From: CBDDLJ01 sp965230635
GTDB lineage: Bacteria > Pseudomonadota > Gammaproteobacteria > UBA1113
Assembly: GCA_965230635.1 (NCBI GenBank)
Contig: CBDDLJ010000010.1
Span: 62,001-126,000, forward strand
Length of the DNA: 64,000 bases
Direction of reading: 5' to 3'
The notes under the pieces were generated by a model, which did not search any database, was not told the origin of the DNA, and saw nothing but the letters and a program-made list of their open reading frames with translations. Of this stretch, positions 45,763 to 54,691 are shown piece by piece. A program made the translations under genes and the position numbers. Numbering within the stretch: position 1 is the first letter of the stretch; each line of letters opens with the position of its first letter.

Positions 45763-46659
45763 ATGCAAATTTATACGAAGACAACCACTGTTAGAAATTT
45801 TCAATTATCTCTGCCGCAAGGCAGAGTGTTGTCTGCAAACAAGCCGCTTATTATGGGGATTATTAATGTGACCCCTGACTCTGTTAGTAGCGTTGGTCGT
45901 TTACAGTCTCTTCAAGCTATTATAGATTATGCAGGGCAAATGGTTGAAGATGGTGCTGATATTATCGATATCGGTGGTGAGCCAACAAACCCAAGTTTAC
46001 ATCCTGTTGTGCCATTGGACGTAGAGTTAGAAAGAGTAATGCCTGTTGTAGAAGAGTTGGTTAAATATATTAATATCCCTCTTTCAATCGATACTAGTAA
46101 ACCGGAAATAATGCAACAAACGTTAGCAGCTGGTGCTGCCATCATCAATGATGTTAGAGCTTTATCGCAAGACGGTGCGATGGAAGTAGTCAAGCAATAT
46201 GATGCTGCCGTTTGCCTTATGCATATGCGATTTCCCTACGGTATGCCAGAAAATGAAACGGTTAACTTTGGCCAAACTGATTTATTACAACAGATAAAAA
46301 CATTTTTACAGGAGCGAATTGCCGCCTGTGAAGCAATTGGTATAAACCGTAATAAAATTATTGTTGACCCAGGTATTGGGGCAGGTAATTTTGGTAAGAA
46401 CACTAAACAAAATTTATTGTTGATGAGGAATATTAACTATTTCTTTGATTTGGATCGGCCAGTATTGATTGGTGCCTCGCGAAAGACATTTATTGGTGAT
46501 GTGTTAGATCTACCTGTATCAGAACGTTTATATGGCAGTATTGCCGCGGCTGTTATTGCCGCAGTAAATGGGGCGCATATTATTCGCGTGCACGACGTTA
46601 AGAAGACTGTGCAAGCGGTAAAATTGGCTAGGGCCATTATTGAGGCAGAAAATCAATGA
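45763..46659 (+). CDS. folP: dihydropteroate synthase FolP with divergent substrate loops
   Basis: FolP condenses p-aminobenzoate with the pterin diphosphate in folate synthesis and is the sulfonamide target. The 298-residue TIM-barrel shows SIDTSKPEIMQQTLAAGA, INDVRAL, DPGIGAGNFGK, GASRKTFIG and IRVHDV in order. The two mobile loops differ from the usual consensus: MGIINVTPDSVSSVG (31-45) in place of ...TPDSFSDGG, and GGEPTNP (71-77) in place of GGESTRPG. It lies between ftsH and glmM as in E. coli and overlaps glmM by four bases (ATGA). Position and the rest of the fold make FolP the best call. Confidence 0.9.
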   Translation: MQIYTKTTTVRNFQLSLPQGRVLSANKPLIMGIINVTPDSVSSVGRLQSLQAIIDYAGQMVEDGADIIDIGGEPTNPSLHPVVPLDVELERVMPVVEELVKYINIPLSIDTSKPEIMQQTLAAGAAIINDVRALSQDGAMEVVKQYDAAVCLMHMRFPYGMPENETVNFGQTDLLQQIKTFLQERIAACEAIGINRNKIIVDPGIGAGNFGKNTKQNLLLMRNINYFFDLDRPVLIGASRKTFIGDVLDLPVSERLYGSIAAAVIAAVNGAHIIRVHDVKKTVQAVKLARAIIEAENQ

Positions 46660-48011
46660 CTTTAAAAGAACGTTATTTTGGAACAGATGGAATCCGAGGG
46701 CGAGTCGGTGAAGAGCCTATTACGCCTGAAGTGATGTTGCGATTAGGCTGGGCCATTGGTAACGTGTTGGCAAACGGTAGCCATGGTAAAGTGCTTATTG
46801 GAAAAGATACACGCATATCAGGCTATTTGTTAGAGTCAGCGTTGGAGGCAGGATTAACTGCTGCAGGTTTAGATGCTTACCTATTAGGTCCATTACCAAC
46901 GCCGGCGATTGCTTATCTAGCTTGCAAGGAAAAAGCACTGGCGGGTATCGTGATCAGTGCTTCACATAATGCTTATACCGATAATGGCATAAAACTATTT
47001 TGTCAGCATGGTTTTAAATTACCTGATACGGTAGAATTGGCGATAGAGAAACAATTACAACAGCCATTAAAAATGGTAACTCCTGCTAAGCTTGGTAAAG
47101 CTTATCGCTTACATGAAGCAGTGGATAGATATGTGGAGTTTTGTTTATCCACTATTTCATCGAAAATGCGGTTGGATGATTTACGTATCGTGATTGATTG
47201 TGCCAATGGGGCAACTTATAGAGCGGCACCTAAAGCGTTTACCCAGTTAGGTGCTAACTTAGTGAATCTTTCTGTCAATCCTAATGGATTAAATATTAAT
47301 TTGAATTGTGGCTCAACCAAACCAGCCGAATTACAGCAAACTGTACGGGCACTTAACGCTGATTTAGGTATTGCCTTTGATGGTGATGGTGACAGGGTCA
47401 TCATGGTTGATGAATCAGGTGAAGTAGTCGATGGTGATGAATTGCTTTTTATTTTAGCTGAGCATAAAAAAAGACAGAAAAAATTAGTCGGTGGTGTGGT
47501 TGGTACACAAATGAGTAACTTTGGATTAGAAAAAGCATTAGAAAATATTGGTATGCCATTTTGCCGGACGAAAGTGGGTGATCGTTATGTATTAAAAATG
47601 CTAAAAGAAAAAGGATGGTTGCTTGGGGGTGAGACGTCAGGCCATATTGTTAATTTAGACATGTCAACAACAGGTGATGGGTTGATTGCTGCGTTGCAAA
47701 TATTAGAAGCAATCGTTACAACAGGCCAGCCTTTATCTAAATTAAAACAGGGGATGAAAAAATTTCCACAAACCATCATTAATGTTGCCATGCCAAAAGC
47801 GGTTGATCCTTATCAGGTCCCACAATTGCAAAAAGTGATCAATGATGCAGAAATTGAATTAGCGAAAACAGGACGAGTGTTACTACGGCCATCTGGTACG
47901 GAGCCTGTTATACGTGTCATGGTGGAAGGCATTGACAATAGTCAAGTCATGCGCGTTGCAACGAACTTAGCACAAGAAGTCGAAAGTTACTTAACGCGAC
48001 TTGCTGGATAA
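46656..48011 (+). CDS. glmM: phosphoglucosamine mutase GlmM
   Basis: GlmM interconverts glucosamine-6- and -1-phosphate on the way to UDP-GlcNAc for murein and LPS. The 451-residue protein has the phosphoserine loop GIVISASHN (active serine about residue 103), the metal loop DGDGDR, the sugar loop GETSGH and the phosphate loop RPSGTEPVIRVM. All are intact. It overlaps folP by four bases, so the two are co-translated. Confidence 0.97.
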   Translation: MTLKERYFGTDGIRGRVGEEPITPEVMLRLGWAIGNVLANGSHGKVLIGKDTRISGYLLESALEAGLTAAGLDAYLLGPLPTPAIAYLACKEKALAGIVISASHNAYTDNGIKLFCQHGFKLPDTVELAIEKQLQQPLKMVTPAKLGKAYRLHEAVDRYVEFCLSTISSKMRLDDLRIVIDCANGATYRAAPKAFTQLGANLVNLSVNPNGLNINLNCGSTKPAELQQTVRALNADLGIAFDGDGDRVIMVDESGEVVDGDELLFILAEHKKRQKKLVGGVVGTQMSNFGLEKALENIGMPFCRTKVGDRYVLKMLKEKGWLLGGETSGHIVNLDMSTTGDGLIAALQILEAIVTTGQPLSKLKQGMKKFPQTIINVAMPKAVDPYQVPQLQKVINDAEIELAKTGRVLLRPSGTEPVIRVMVEGIDNSQVMRVATNLAQEVESYLTRLAG

Positions 48012-48046
48012 GTTTTTTGGGATAATAATTTTGCAGGGATAGTGTT

Positions 48047-48625
48047 ATGTTTAGTCAACTTGATAAGCAAATATCAACATTCAAACCAGAATTGATCCGT
48101 CGCTATATACATGCTCGATTTATACTTTGTTTCGCTTTGCTCTTATTTGCTTTTTTGGGTATCGTGCTAACAGATATTAATAAGGATTGGTCCTGGAATT
48201 ATTGGAAATTCACAGCGCCTGTGTTTGCGATAAACTGTATTATCTTAAGCTGGCTCTATCCAGCCTCAGCCAAAAAGTCACGTTTAGGACGTGTCAAAGA
48301 TAGTGTTTTGCACTGGTCTGGCTTGATTTTTATTGATTTATTAGTTGTTCAATTTGTCAGCGCAGGGTTGATGAGTGATCCTGTTGCAGGATTAGTGATG
48401 TTAATTAGCTTAGCATTTGCGACGTTTTTGACCGGTATATATTTTGATGTATCTTTCATTTTTATCGGTCTACTGCTGGGATTATTTGCTGAAGCGAGTG
48501 CTTTTTTTGATACGTATTTATCTTTTAGAATGTTGCCTATTGCATTGATTGTCATCGGTGTTATGTATTTTTTTTATCACGTGGCAAAAAAGAAATTGAA
48601 AAAGGTCATAGCGAAAGTTGAGTGA
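48047..48625 (+). CDS. hypothetical inner-membrane protein, 192 residues
   Basis: Five hydrophobic segments are visible (ILCFALLLFAFLGIVLT; FAINCIILSWLYPA; LIFIDLLVVQFVSA; LVMLISLAFATFLTGIYF; MLPIALIVIGVMYFFYHVA), with a basic tail KKKLKKVIAKVE. The arrangement recalls the N-terminal membrane part of MASE-type sensors, but no signalling domain follows and I cannot assign it to a family. It follows glmM by 35 bases and converges on the squalene-synthase-like genes. Confidence 0.8.
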   Translation: MFSQLDKQISTFKPELIRRYIHARFILCFALLLFAFLGIVLTDINKDWSWNYWKFTAPVFAINCIILSWLYPASAKKSRLGRVKDSVLHWSGLIFIDLLVVQFVSAGLMSDPVAGLVMLISLAFATFLTGIYFDVSFIFIGLLLGLFAEASAFFDTYLSFRMLPIALIVIGVMYFFYHVAKKKLKKVIAKVE

Positions 48626-48658
48626 ACATACTAGAAAAAATTCGTTTTTTCACGGATA

Positions 48659-49543
48659 TTAAAGCACATTCGATAATCGTAGGATGATGCCAAGTTTAGT
48701 TAATAGGTTTAAACGTACTTTTTTCTTTTTCAAAACAGCGCTAGGATTACGTTTTATTTTGAGAAATATATTGTAATAAATTTCTGTCATTCCTTTAAAA
48801 CAACGTATACAGTCAGCTGATATGCGTTTTTCCAAGGGTGCTGACTTGAGATAATAATCATCAGTTTTTTTGATCATTTTTTTAATTGCGGGAAGAATAA
48901 TTTCGTTTGAACCATGCAAAATATCCTCAGGTTTCAGTGCAACATTCCCACTAAATTCTGCGGGTAAGTAGACACGATTTGTGTTAGCATCCATTCGAAT
49001 ATCGCGAAGTATATTGGTTAATTGCAATGCAATACCGTGCCATTCAGCCAATTGTTGAGTGTCTTTATCGCCTTCATAGCCCCAGATCTTAATGCAAATT
49101 AAACCCACTGTTGATGCCACGCAATAACAGTAGTCATATAATTCTTGGAAAGTATTGTATTGGTGTTGAGAAATATCTTGTTGTTGGCCGTTTAACATCG
49201 AGAGAAAATAATCTGTTGGGATTTGATAGCAACGCACTGTCTCACGCCAGGCTAACCAAAATTTGTCAAGTTGCGGCGTATCTGAGGTGTTATCTGAGTT
49301 GAGCAAGGCAATTGAGTTTTGTTGGAAGGCAGCGAGAGCAGTTGTTTTTTCTTTTGAGTTCGTCGTATTGTCAACGATATCATCGACTACCCGCATCCAA
49401 GTATAGATAGCACAGAGGGCTTTTTGTTTTTTCTTTGGTAGTAATTTAATACCGTAATAAAAATTCCCTGCTGTTTTGCGAGTAAAATTGGTGCAATAAT
49501 CAAATGATTTTGCAAGACTATTGTGCTGATGTTTTATTTCCAT
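48659..49543 (-). CDS. squalene/phytoene synthase family protein, HpnD-like
   Basis: A head-to-head prenyl synthase of 294 residues. The two magnesium-binding acidic motifs are VVDDIVD (52-58) and NILRDIRMD (176-184), followed by RVYLP, the pattern of HpnD/CrtB-type enzymes; YTWMRVVDD and QLTNILRD are close to bacterial HpnD. Two such enzymes in tandem are what is expected for the HpnC/HpnD route to squalene, though HpnE is not in the window. It overlaps the upstream synthase gene by 26 bases. Carotenoid synthesis is the alternative. Confidence 0.87.
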   Translation of the reverse strand: MEIKHQHNSLAKSFDYCTNFTRKTAGNFYYGIKLLPKKKQKALCAIYTWMRVVDDIVDNTTNSKEKTTALAAFQQNSIALLNSDNTSDTPQLDKFWLAWRETVRCYQIPTDYFLSMLNGQQQDISQHQYNTFQELYDYCYCVASTVGLICIKIWGYEGDKDTQQLAEWHGIALQLTNILRDIRMDANTNRVYLPAEFSGNVALKPEDILHGSNEIILPAIKKMIKKTDDYYLKSAPLEKRISADCIRCFKGMTEIYYNIFLKIKRNPSAVLKKKKVRLNLLTKLGIILRLSNVL

Positions 49544-50522
49544 CAGAAGTTCCTTGGTAATAAGTTAAAAAGCGCTCTGAGACTATGCCAAGACTTGCTA
49601 TTAGCATGATTTTTTTCAGTTTGTTTCTTGAAATTTTTATTGGTGTGGCATTGTTAAGGTAATTAGTGTTTTTCAGTAGTGCTAGTGTTTCAGAGCCGAT
49701 CAAAAGCGGTAAACTTAATGTATAACGCATCCGCAGTGGACGAATTGTCCGCCAGTAATCCCATCCTGCTTGAAGGTAAGCATAGGCTTTTGCTAACCAG
49801 TAGTGATGGATGGGCACCAATTTCTCCGGGTATTGCAAAAAATTTTCCTTTGTTAATTGGTATTGCTCAAGTTGTTGTTTTGGTAAAAAACAGCGCTGAT
49901 TGGTCAAATCAGCGGGCAAGTCGCGCAAAATATTAATTAATTGCAATCCTTTTCCGAAATTGATGGCTGATTCTAGCAATGGTGTTATAGGCATACGACT
50001 GTAATTACTAATGTGACGGTAGCATAGCTGTGTCCAAAATTTTCCAACGCAGCCAGCGACGCCATAAGTATAGCTTTCTAAGTCAGCGCATGTGTCAAAG
50101 CTTAGCCATTTTTCCTGTTTGATTTTCTCAACCTCGCTGATTTGTGTGTTAATAATAGTATCTAGCAATTCAGACAATTCAGCTTGATCTGCTGATGAAA
50201 AGGATTGTTGTACTTCGACTATCTCTAAGGTGTGTTTTAGCAATTCTGATAAGGGTGCGGGGTATTTTGTGCGGGTTTGCCATAATTGTTGTATTAATTT
50301 GGGCTGGCTGCCGGTTTTGATCAATGTTTTGTAATCGTATAATTGCTCTAGACTTTGTGCCGCAGGGATGGCGTTGGTATCGGCGATGGTATCTGATATT
50401 CTGGCAAGTAAATAGGCGGTAGATAATTGAGCTCGAACTGCTTTGGGCAAAAATTTCAAAGTAAAATAAAATGAGCGTGCTACTTGGGATAGTAGAGTTT
50501 GTTGAGCATTTGCTGATATCAT
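49518..50522 (-). CDS. squalene/phytoene synthase family protein, second copy
   Basis: A 334-residue trans-isoprenyl diphosphate synthase. The acidic motifs are RISDTIAD (41-48) and INILRDLPAD (196-205), with QRCFLP after the second; the start LLSQVARSFYFTLKFLP is typical. It is longer than the downstream copy and clearly diverged from it, closer to single-protein squalene-synthase-like enzymes. A C-terminal hydrophobic segment (KKIMLIASLGIV) may touch the membrane. It is the first gene of the pair and is divergent from tpiA with 76 bases between. Confidence 0.86.
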   Translation of the reverse strand: MISANAQQTLLSQVARSFYFTLKFLPKAVRAQLSTAYLLARISDTIADTNAIPAAQSLEQLYDYKTLIKTGSQPKLIQQLWQTRTKYPAPLSELLKHTLEIVEVQQSFSSADQAELSELLDTIINTQISEVEKIKQEKWLSFDTCADLESYTYGVAGCVGKFWTQLCYRHISNYSRMPITPLLESAINFGKGLQLINILRDLPADLTNQRCFLPKQQLEQYQLTKENFLQYPEKLVPIHHYWLAKAYAYLQAGWDYWRTIRPLRMRYTLSLPLLIGSETLALLKNTNYLNNATPIKISRNKLKKIMLIASLGIVSERFLTYYQGTSDGNKTSAQ

Positions 50523-50598
50523 GCGTTAATCTTTCAATCCTTGTTCTCCGGTATAATCTAAGCTACAATTCTGCCGGATTTTTAGGAATAGAGATAGT

Positions 50599-51363
50599 AT
50601 GCGAGCATCATTCGTAGCAGGAAATTGGAAAATGAATGGCACACAGGCCGATTGTTGCGCGTTAGTGCGTGCTTTACTGCCAGAATTGTCTTCATTTAAT
50701 ACAATTGATATCGCTGTTTTTCCGCCTTTTTGTTATATACCATCAGTTGCGTCAGAATTAACCAATAGTCGCATTGCTTGGGGCGGGCAAAATGTGAGCG
50801 ATTGTGAGTCGGGTGCATATACGGGTGAAATTGCAGCATCAATGCTAATCGACTTAGCGTGTCGCTATGTCATTGTTGGTCATTCTGAGCGTCGTCATTT
50901 CTATCACGAAAGCAATGAAAAAGTCGCTGAGAAAGTTGCTCAAGCTATCGCGCATAATTTGACCCCGATTGTTTGCGTCGGGGAAACAAAACAACAACGC
51001 GAATCCGGACAAACATTCGCCGTGATTCAACAGCAAATTGCTGCAGTTTTGGCGTTACCTCAAGGGATAGAATATTTTAAAACTGCGGTGATTGCTTATG
51101 AGCCGGTATGGGCGATTGGCACAGGATTAACCGCATCTCCCGAACAAGCACAAGCGGTACATGCGGCTATTCGGGCAACCATTGCGGATGAAAATGCTGA
51201 TATTGCACAATCATTGCGCATTCTGTACGGTGGTAGTGTTAAGCCAACGAATGCATGCGGATTATTTGCCATGGCAGATATTGATGGTGCTTTGGTAGGG
51301 GGTGCGTCCCTTAATGCGGACGATTTCATAGCGATTTGCCGATCGGCTGTGAATTCAATTTAA
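50599..51363 (+). CDS. tpiA: triosephosphate isomerase
   Basis: TpiA interconverts dihydroxyacetone phosphate and glyceraldehyde-3-phosphate. The 254-residue protein has the active-site lysine K11 (GNWKMNG), H95 (VGHSERR) and the catalytic glutamate E168 (AYEPVWAIGTG), and the phosphate loop LYGGSVKP near the end. The tpiA-secG-tRNA-Leu-nuo order is common in gammaproteobacteria. Its ATG follows TAGGAATAGAGA. Confidence 0.97.
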   Translation: MRASFVAGNWKMNGTQADCCALVRALLPELSSFNTIDIAVFPPFCYIPSVASELTNSRIAWGGQNVSDCESGAYTGEIAASMLIDLACRYVIVGHSERRHFYHESNEKVAEKVAQAIAHNLTPIVCVGETKQQRESGQTFAVIQQQIAAVLALPQGIEYFKTAVIAYEPVWAIGTGLTASPEQAQAVHAAIRATIADENADIAQSLRILYGGSVKPTNACGLFAMADIDGALVGGASLNADDFIAICRSAVNSI

Positions 51364-51378
51364 CGAGAGAGAATACTT

Positions 51379-51759
51379 ATGCAACAGATTGTTTTAATCA
51401 TACACATGTTGGCTTGTTTTGCTATTGTTGGTTTAGTTTTATTGCAACAGGGCAAAGGGTCAGATATTGGTGCTGCTTTTGGTAGTGGTGCATCTAATAC
51501 GCTGTTTGGTAGTCAAGGCTCTACTTCCTTCTTATTAAAAATTACAGCGTTGGTAGCCTTTATTTTCTTTGCAACCAGTCTTACATTGACTCACTTTTCA
51601 GCTTTGGATGCTAGAAAAGCGCGTGCATTAAATTTACCGGTAGAACAAGAATGGTTGCCGCATATGCCAACGCAAACGACAGGTACTGATGAAACAGCAG
51701 GCAACAGTAAAGCCGCTATATCGCCCAACGTGACAGAAAAAGACACAGATAAAGACTAA
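51379..51759 (+). CDS. secG: preprotein translocase subunit SecG
   Basis: A 126-residue inner-membrane subunit of the SecYEG channel. Two membrane segments (about 3-20 and 52-70) flank the conserved cytosolic loop LLQQGKGSDIGAAFGSGASN-type motif, here at residues 21-40, followed by LFGSQGS. The C-terminus is a polar tail (TQTTGTDETAGNSK). It lies 15 bases after tpiA and before tRNA-Leu. Confidence 0.96.
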   Translation: MQQIVLIIHMLACFAIVGLVLLQQGKGSDIGAAFGSGASNTLFGSQGSTSFLLKITALVAFIFFATSLTLTHFSALDARKARALNLPVEQEWLPHMPTQTTGTDETAGNSKAAISPNVTEKDTDKD

Positions 51760-51807
51760 TATTAGCAATTTTTCTTTTATTGCAGTAAGATAGTAGGGCT
51801 GTATGTT

Positions 51808-51892
51808 GCCGAAGTGGTGGAATTGGTAGACACGCTGTCTTGAGGGGGCAGTGACGCAAGTCGTGCCGGTTCAAATCCGGCCTTCGGCACCA
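51808..51892 (+). tRNA. tRNA-Leu (GAG anticodon)
   Basis: An 85-base class II tRNA with a long variable arm: acceptor GCCGAAG pairs with CTTCGGC, anticodon loop TTGAGGG reads GAG, T arm GCCGGTTCAAATCCGGC, and CCA is encoded. It lies between secG and nuoA, the conserved location of this tRNA. Confidence 0.96.
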
Positions 51893-51915
51893 ACTATTTA
51901 GTGGGAGTTAACGGT

Positions 51916-52272
51916 GTGTTAGAAGAATATTTTCCAATACTCATTTTTATTATGATAGGTATAGCGTTTGGTTGTGTGCCAATTATGCTCGGTTATTTTA
52001 TTGCACCTCGCAATCCAGATGCAGAAAAATTATCGCCTTATGAGTGTGGTTTTAATGCATTTGAAGATGCGAGACTGCCTTTTAACGTAAAGTATTATTT
52101 AGTTGCTATTTTATTTATTATTTTTGATTTAGAAACAGCTTTTTTCTTTCCTTGGGCTGTTACCCTAGATAAAATAGGTTGGTTTGGCTTTTCGACGATG
52201 ATGGTGTTTCTAGCATTGTTAGTTATTGGCTTTATTTTTGAGTGGCGCAAAGGAGCTTTAGAATGGGAGTAG
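51916..52272 (+). CDS. nuoA: NADH-quinone oxidoreductase subunit A
   Basis: A membrane subunit of complex I with three spans. I start it at GTG 51916 (MLEEYFPILIF, 118 residues), because GGAG lies eight bases ahead; an earlier in-frame GTG at 51901 would start only eight bases after the tRNA and has no ribosome site. The conserved cysteine loop SPYECGFNAFEDARLPFNVK and FDLETAFFFPW are intact. It is the first gene of the nuo operon and overlaps nuoB by ten bases. Confidence 0.95.
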   Translation: MLEEYFPILIFIMIGIAFGCVPIMLGYFIAPRNPDAEKLSPYECGFNAFEDARLPFNVKYYLVAILFIIFDLETAFFFPWAVTLDKIGWFGFSTMMVFLALLVIGFIFEWRKGALEWE

Positions 52273-52745
52273 CTTCAATTCCTGAAAATGGCTATACCAC
52301 AACGACAGTTGATAAATTACTAGGTTGGGTTCGAAGTGGCTCTATGTGGCCTATGTCGTTTGGTTTGGCTTGCTGTGCAGTAGAGATGATGCATAGTGCA
52401 GCATCACGTTACGATTTAGATCGTTTTGGCGTTATTTTCCGTCCTAGCCCACGCCAATCCGATGTTATGATTGTTGCGGGTACTTTATGCAATAAAATGG
52501 CGCCAGCATTGCGCCGTGTTTATGATCAAATGTCTGAACCTCGCTGGGTAATTTCCATGGGTTCTTGTGCTAATGGCGGTGGTTATTATCATTACTCCTA
52601 TTCTGTCGTGCGTGGATGTGATCGTATTGTACCCGTTGATATTTACGTTCCTGGTTGCCCACCTACTGCTGAAGCATTGATGTATGGAGTTATCCAATTA
52701 CAGAATAAAATTAAGTCTTCAAAACAAGTTATAAGGATAGGCTAA
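52263..52745 (+). CDS. nuoB: NADH-quinone oxidoreductase subunit B
   Basis: The peripheral-arm subunit that carries cluster N2, the last electron donor to quinone. Start ATG 52263 (MGVASIPENGY) gives 160 residues. The N2 ligands are visible: the adjacent cysteines in LACCAVEM, the cysteine of MGSCANGGG and that of VPGCPPTAEA. PMSFGLACCAVEMMH is the standard signature. It overlaps nuoA and meets nuoC with a one-base TAATG overlap. Confidence 0.96.
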   Translation: MGVASIPENGYTTTTVDKLLGWVRSGSMWPMSFGLACCAVEMMHSAASRYDLDRFGVIFRPSPRQSDVMIVAGTLCNKMAPALRRVYDQMSEPRWVISMGSCANGGGYYHYSYSVVRGCDRIVPVDIYVPGCPPTAEALMYGVIQLQNKIKSSKQVIRIG

Positions 52746-53434
52746 TGGCAGCAGTGCAGCAATTAGTAGAACAAATAAAGTCACGTTTTTCAGAAAAAAT
52801 TTCTGAATGTATGGTTGTTCGTAGTGAAGTGACCTTAGTTGTTGCCAGAGAAAATTTGCTAGCGATTTGTCAAGCATTACGTGATGAAGATTCATTTTTA
52901 TTTGAAGAGTTAATCGATGTGTGTGGTGTTGACTATTCTGAATACGGTTATGCTGAATGGGCCACGGAAGAGGCGAGTAGTACTGGTTTTGAGCGTGGTG
53001 TTGCGCGTGAAAAAAAATTAGCTATTATTGAAAATAATCATCCGGAACGTTTTGCAGCGGTTTATCATTTATTATCACTAACCCACAACCATCGTATTCG
53101 CTTGCGGGTTTATCTATCAGAAGATGATATGAAAGTGCCTTCCGTTTGTGGACTTTGGCGTGCTGCTAATTGGTTTGAACGAGAAGCGTTTGATTTTTTT
53201 GGTATATTGTTTGAAGGGCACCCAGATTTGCGACGAATTTTGACAGATTATGGCTTTATTGGTCATCCATTTAGAAAAGATTTTCCATTAATTGGTAACG
53301 TGGAAATGCGTTATGATGAAACAAATAAACGCGTTGTTTACGAACCGGTTAGTATAGAGCCACGTACGTTAGTGCCGCGAATCATTCGTCATTATGGTTG
53401 CCATACGAATGAAAAAATAGAGCAAGGATCGTAG
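52745..53434 (+). CDS. nuoC: NADH-quinone oxidoreductase subunit C
   Basis: A 30-kDa-type peripheral subunit of complex I, separate from nuoD here (in E. coli the two are fused). The 229-residue protein contains the family signature ERFAAVYHLLSLTHNHRIRL followed later by WFEREAFDFFGILFEGHPDL-type sequence and FRKDFPL. A middle insertion (ATEEASSTGFERGVAREK) is longer than in many relatives. It binds no cofactor but connects NuoB/NuoD with the rest of the arm. Confidence 0.95.
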   Translation: MAAVQQLVEQIKSRFSEKISECMVVRSEVTLVVARENLLAICQALRDEDSFLFEELIDVCGVDYSEYGYAEWATEEASSTGFERGVAREKKLAIIENNHPERFAAVYHLLSLTHNHRIRLRVYLSEDDMKVPSVCGLWRAANWFEREAFDFFGILFEGHPDLRRILTDYGFIGHPFRKDFPLIGNVEMRYDETNKRVVYEPVSIEPRTLVPRIIRHYGCHTNEKIEQGS

Positions 53435-53437
53435 ATT

Positions 53438-54691
53438 ATGCCTGAATTACGCAATTTCACCTTAAACTTTGGCCCACAGCATCCCGCGGCCCATGGTGTG
53501 TTGCGCTTAATTTTGGAGTTGGATGGTGAAGTTATTCGCCGAGCTGATCCTCATGTGGGTTTGTTACACCGTGGAACAGAAAAATTGGCAGAGTCGAAAC
53601 CGTTTAATCAAAGTATTGGTTATATGGATCGTTTAGATTATGTATCCATGATGTGTAATGAGCACGGCTATGTATTAGCGATAGAAAAATTGTTAGGCGT
53701 GGAAGTGCCTATTCGTGCCAAATATATTCGTACGCTATTTGATGAAATCACACGAATTCTCAATCATTTACTATGGCTAGGGGCACATGCATTGGATATT
53801 GGTGCGATGGCTGTATTTTTATATGCATTTCGCGAGCGGGAAGATTTGTTAGATTGTTATGAAGCTGTTTCTGGGGCGCGCATGCATGCTACGTATTACC
53901 GTCCAGGTGGCGTGTACCGTGATTTACCTGAAAAAATGCCACAGTATAAACCAAGTCGTTGGCACAGTAAGAAAGAAGTTGCTAAATTAAATGAAGCGCG
54001 AGAAGGTGGATTACTGGATTTTTTAAGTGACTTTGCTGAACGTTTTCCAAAACATTTAGATGAATATGAAACACTGTTGACGGATAATCGTATTTGGAAG
54101 CAACGTACGGTTGATATAGGTATTGTTTCACCTGAGCGAGCACTTGCATTAGGTTTTTCTGGTCCAATGTTGCGAGGCTCCGGTGTAGAATGGGACCTAC
54201 GTAAAAAGCAACCGTATGCTGCCTATGATAAAGTCGATTTTGCAATACCGGTAGGGGTGAATGGTGATAGTTACGATCGTTATTTAGTTCGCATGGAAGA
54301 AATGCGGCAGTCTAATCGTATCATTAAACAGTGTATTGCCTGGTTGCGTCAGAATCCCGGTCCAGTGATAGTGGGTGATTTTAAAGTGGCGCCTCCGAGC
54401 CGGGTTGAAATGAAGCATGATATGGAAGCGCTAATCCATCATTTTAAATTATTTACTGAAGGTTATTGTGTGCCAGAAGGTGAAGTGTATGCAGCAGTGG
54501 AGCATCCAAAAGGTGAGTTTGGTGTTTATCTCATTTCAGATGGTGCCAATAAGCCTTATCGATTAAAAATACGTGCAGCGGGTTTTTCTCATTTAGCTAG
54601 TTTAGATGAAATGGTCCGTGGCCACATGATTGCAGATTTAGTTACCATTTTATCAAGTCAAGATATTGTATTTGGAGAAATTGATCGTTAA
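53438..54691 (+). CDS. nuoD: NADH-quinone oxidoreductase subunit D
   Basis: The 49-kDa subunit that forms the quinone pocket with NuoB. The 417-residue protein starts with FTLNFGPQHPAAHGVLRL, where the HPAAHG histidine contacts quinone, and carries HVGLLHRGTEKL, MDRLDYVSMM, GARMHATYYRPGGV and a conserved end DIVFGEIDR. It sits three bases after nuoC and overlaps nuoE in a TAATG. Confidence 0.97.
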   Translation: MPELRNFTLNFGPQHPAAHGVLRLILELDGEVIRRADPHVGLLHRGTEKLAESKPFNQSIGYMDRLDYVSMMCNEHGYVLAIEKLLGVEVPIRAKYIRTLFDEITRILNHLLWLGAHALDIGAMAVFLYAFREREDLLDCYEAVSGARMHATYYRPGGVYRDLPEKMPQYKPSRWHSKKEVAKLNEAREGGLLDFLSDFAERFPKHLDEYETLLTDNRIWKQRTVDIGIVSPERALALGFSGPMLRGSGVEWDLRKKQPYAAYDKVDFAIPVGVNGDSYDRYLVRMEEMRQSNRIIKQCIAWLRQNPGPVIVGDFKVAPPSRVEMKHDMEALIHHFKLFTEGYCVPEGEVYAAVEHPKGEFGVYLISDGANKPYRLKIRAAGFSHLASLDEMVRGHMIADLVTILSSQDIVFGEIDR

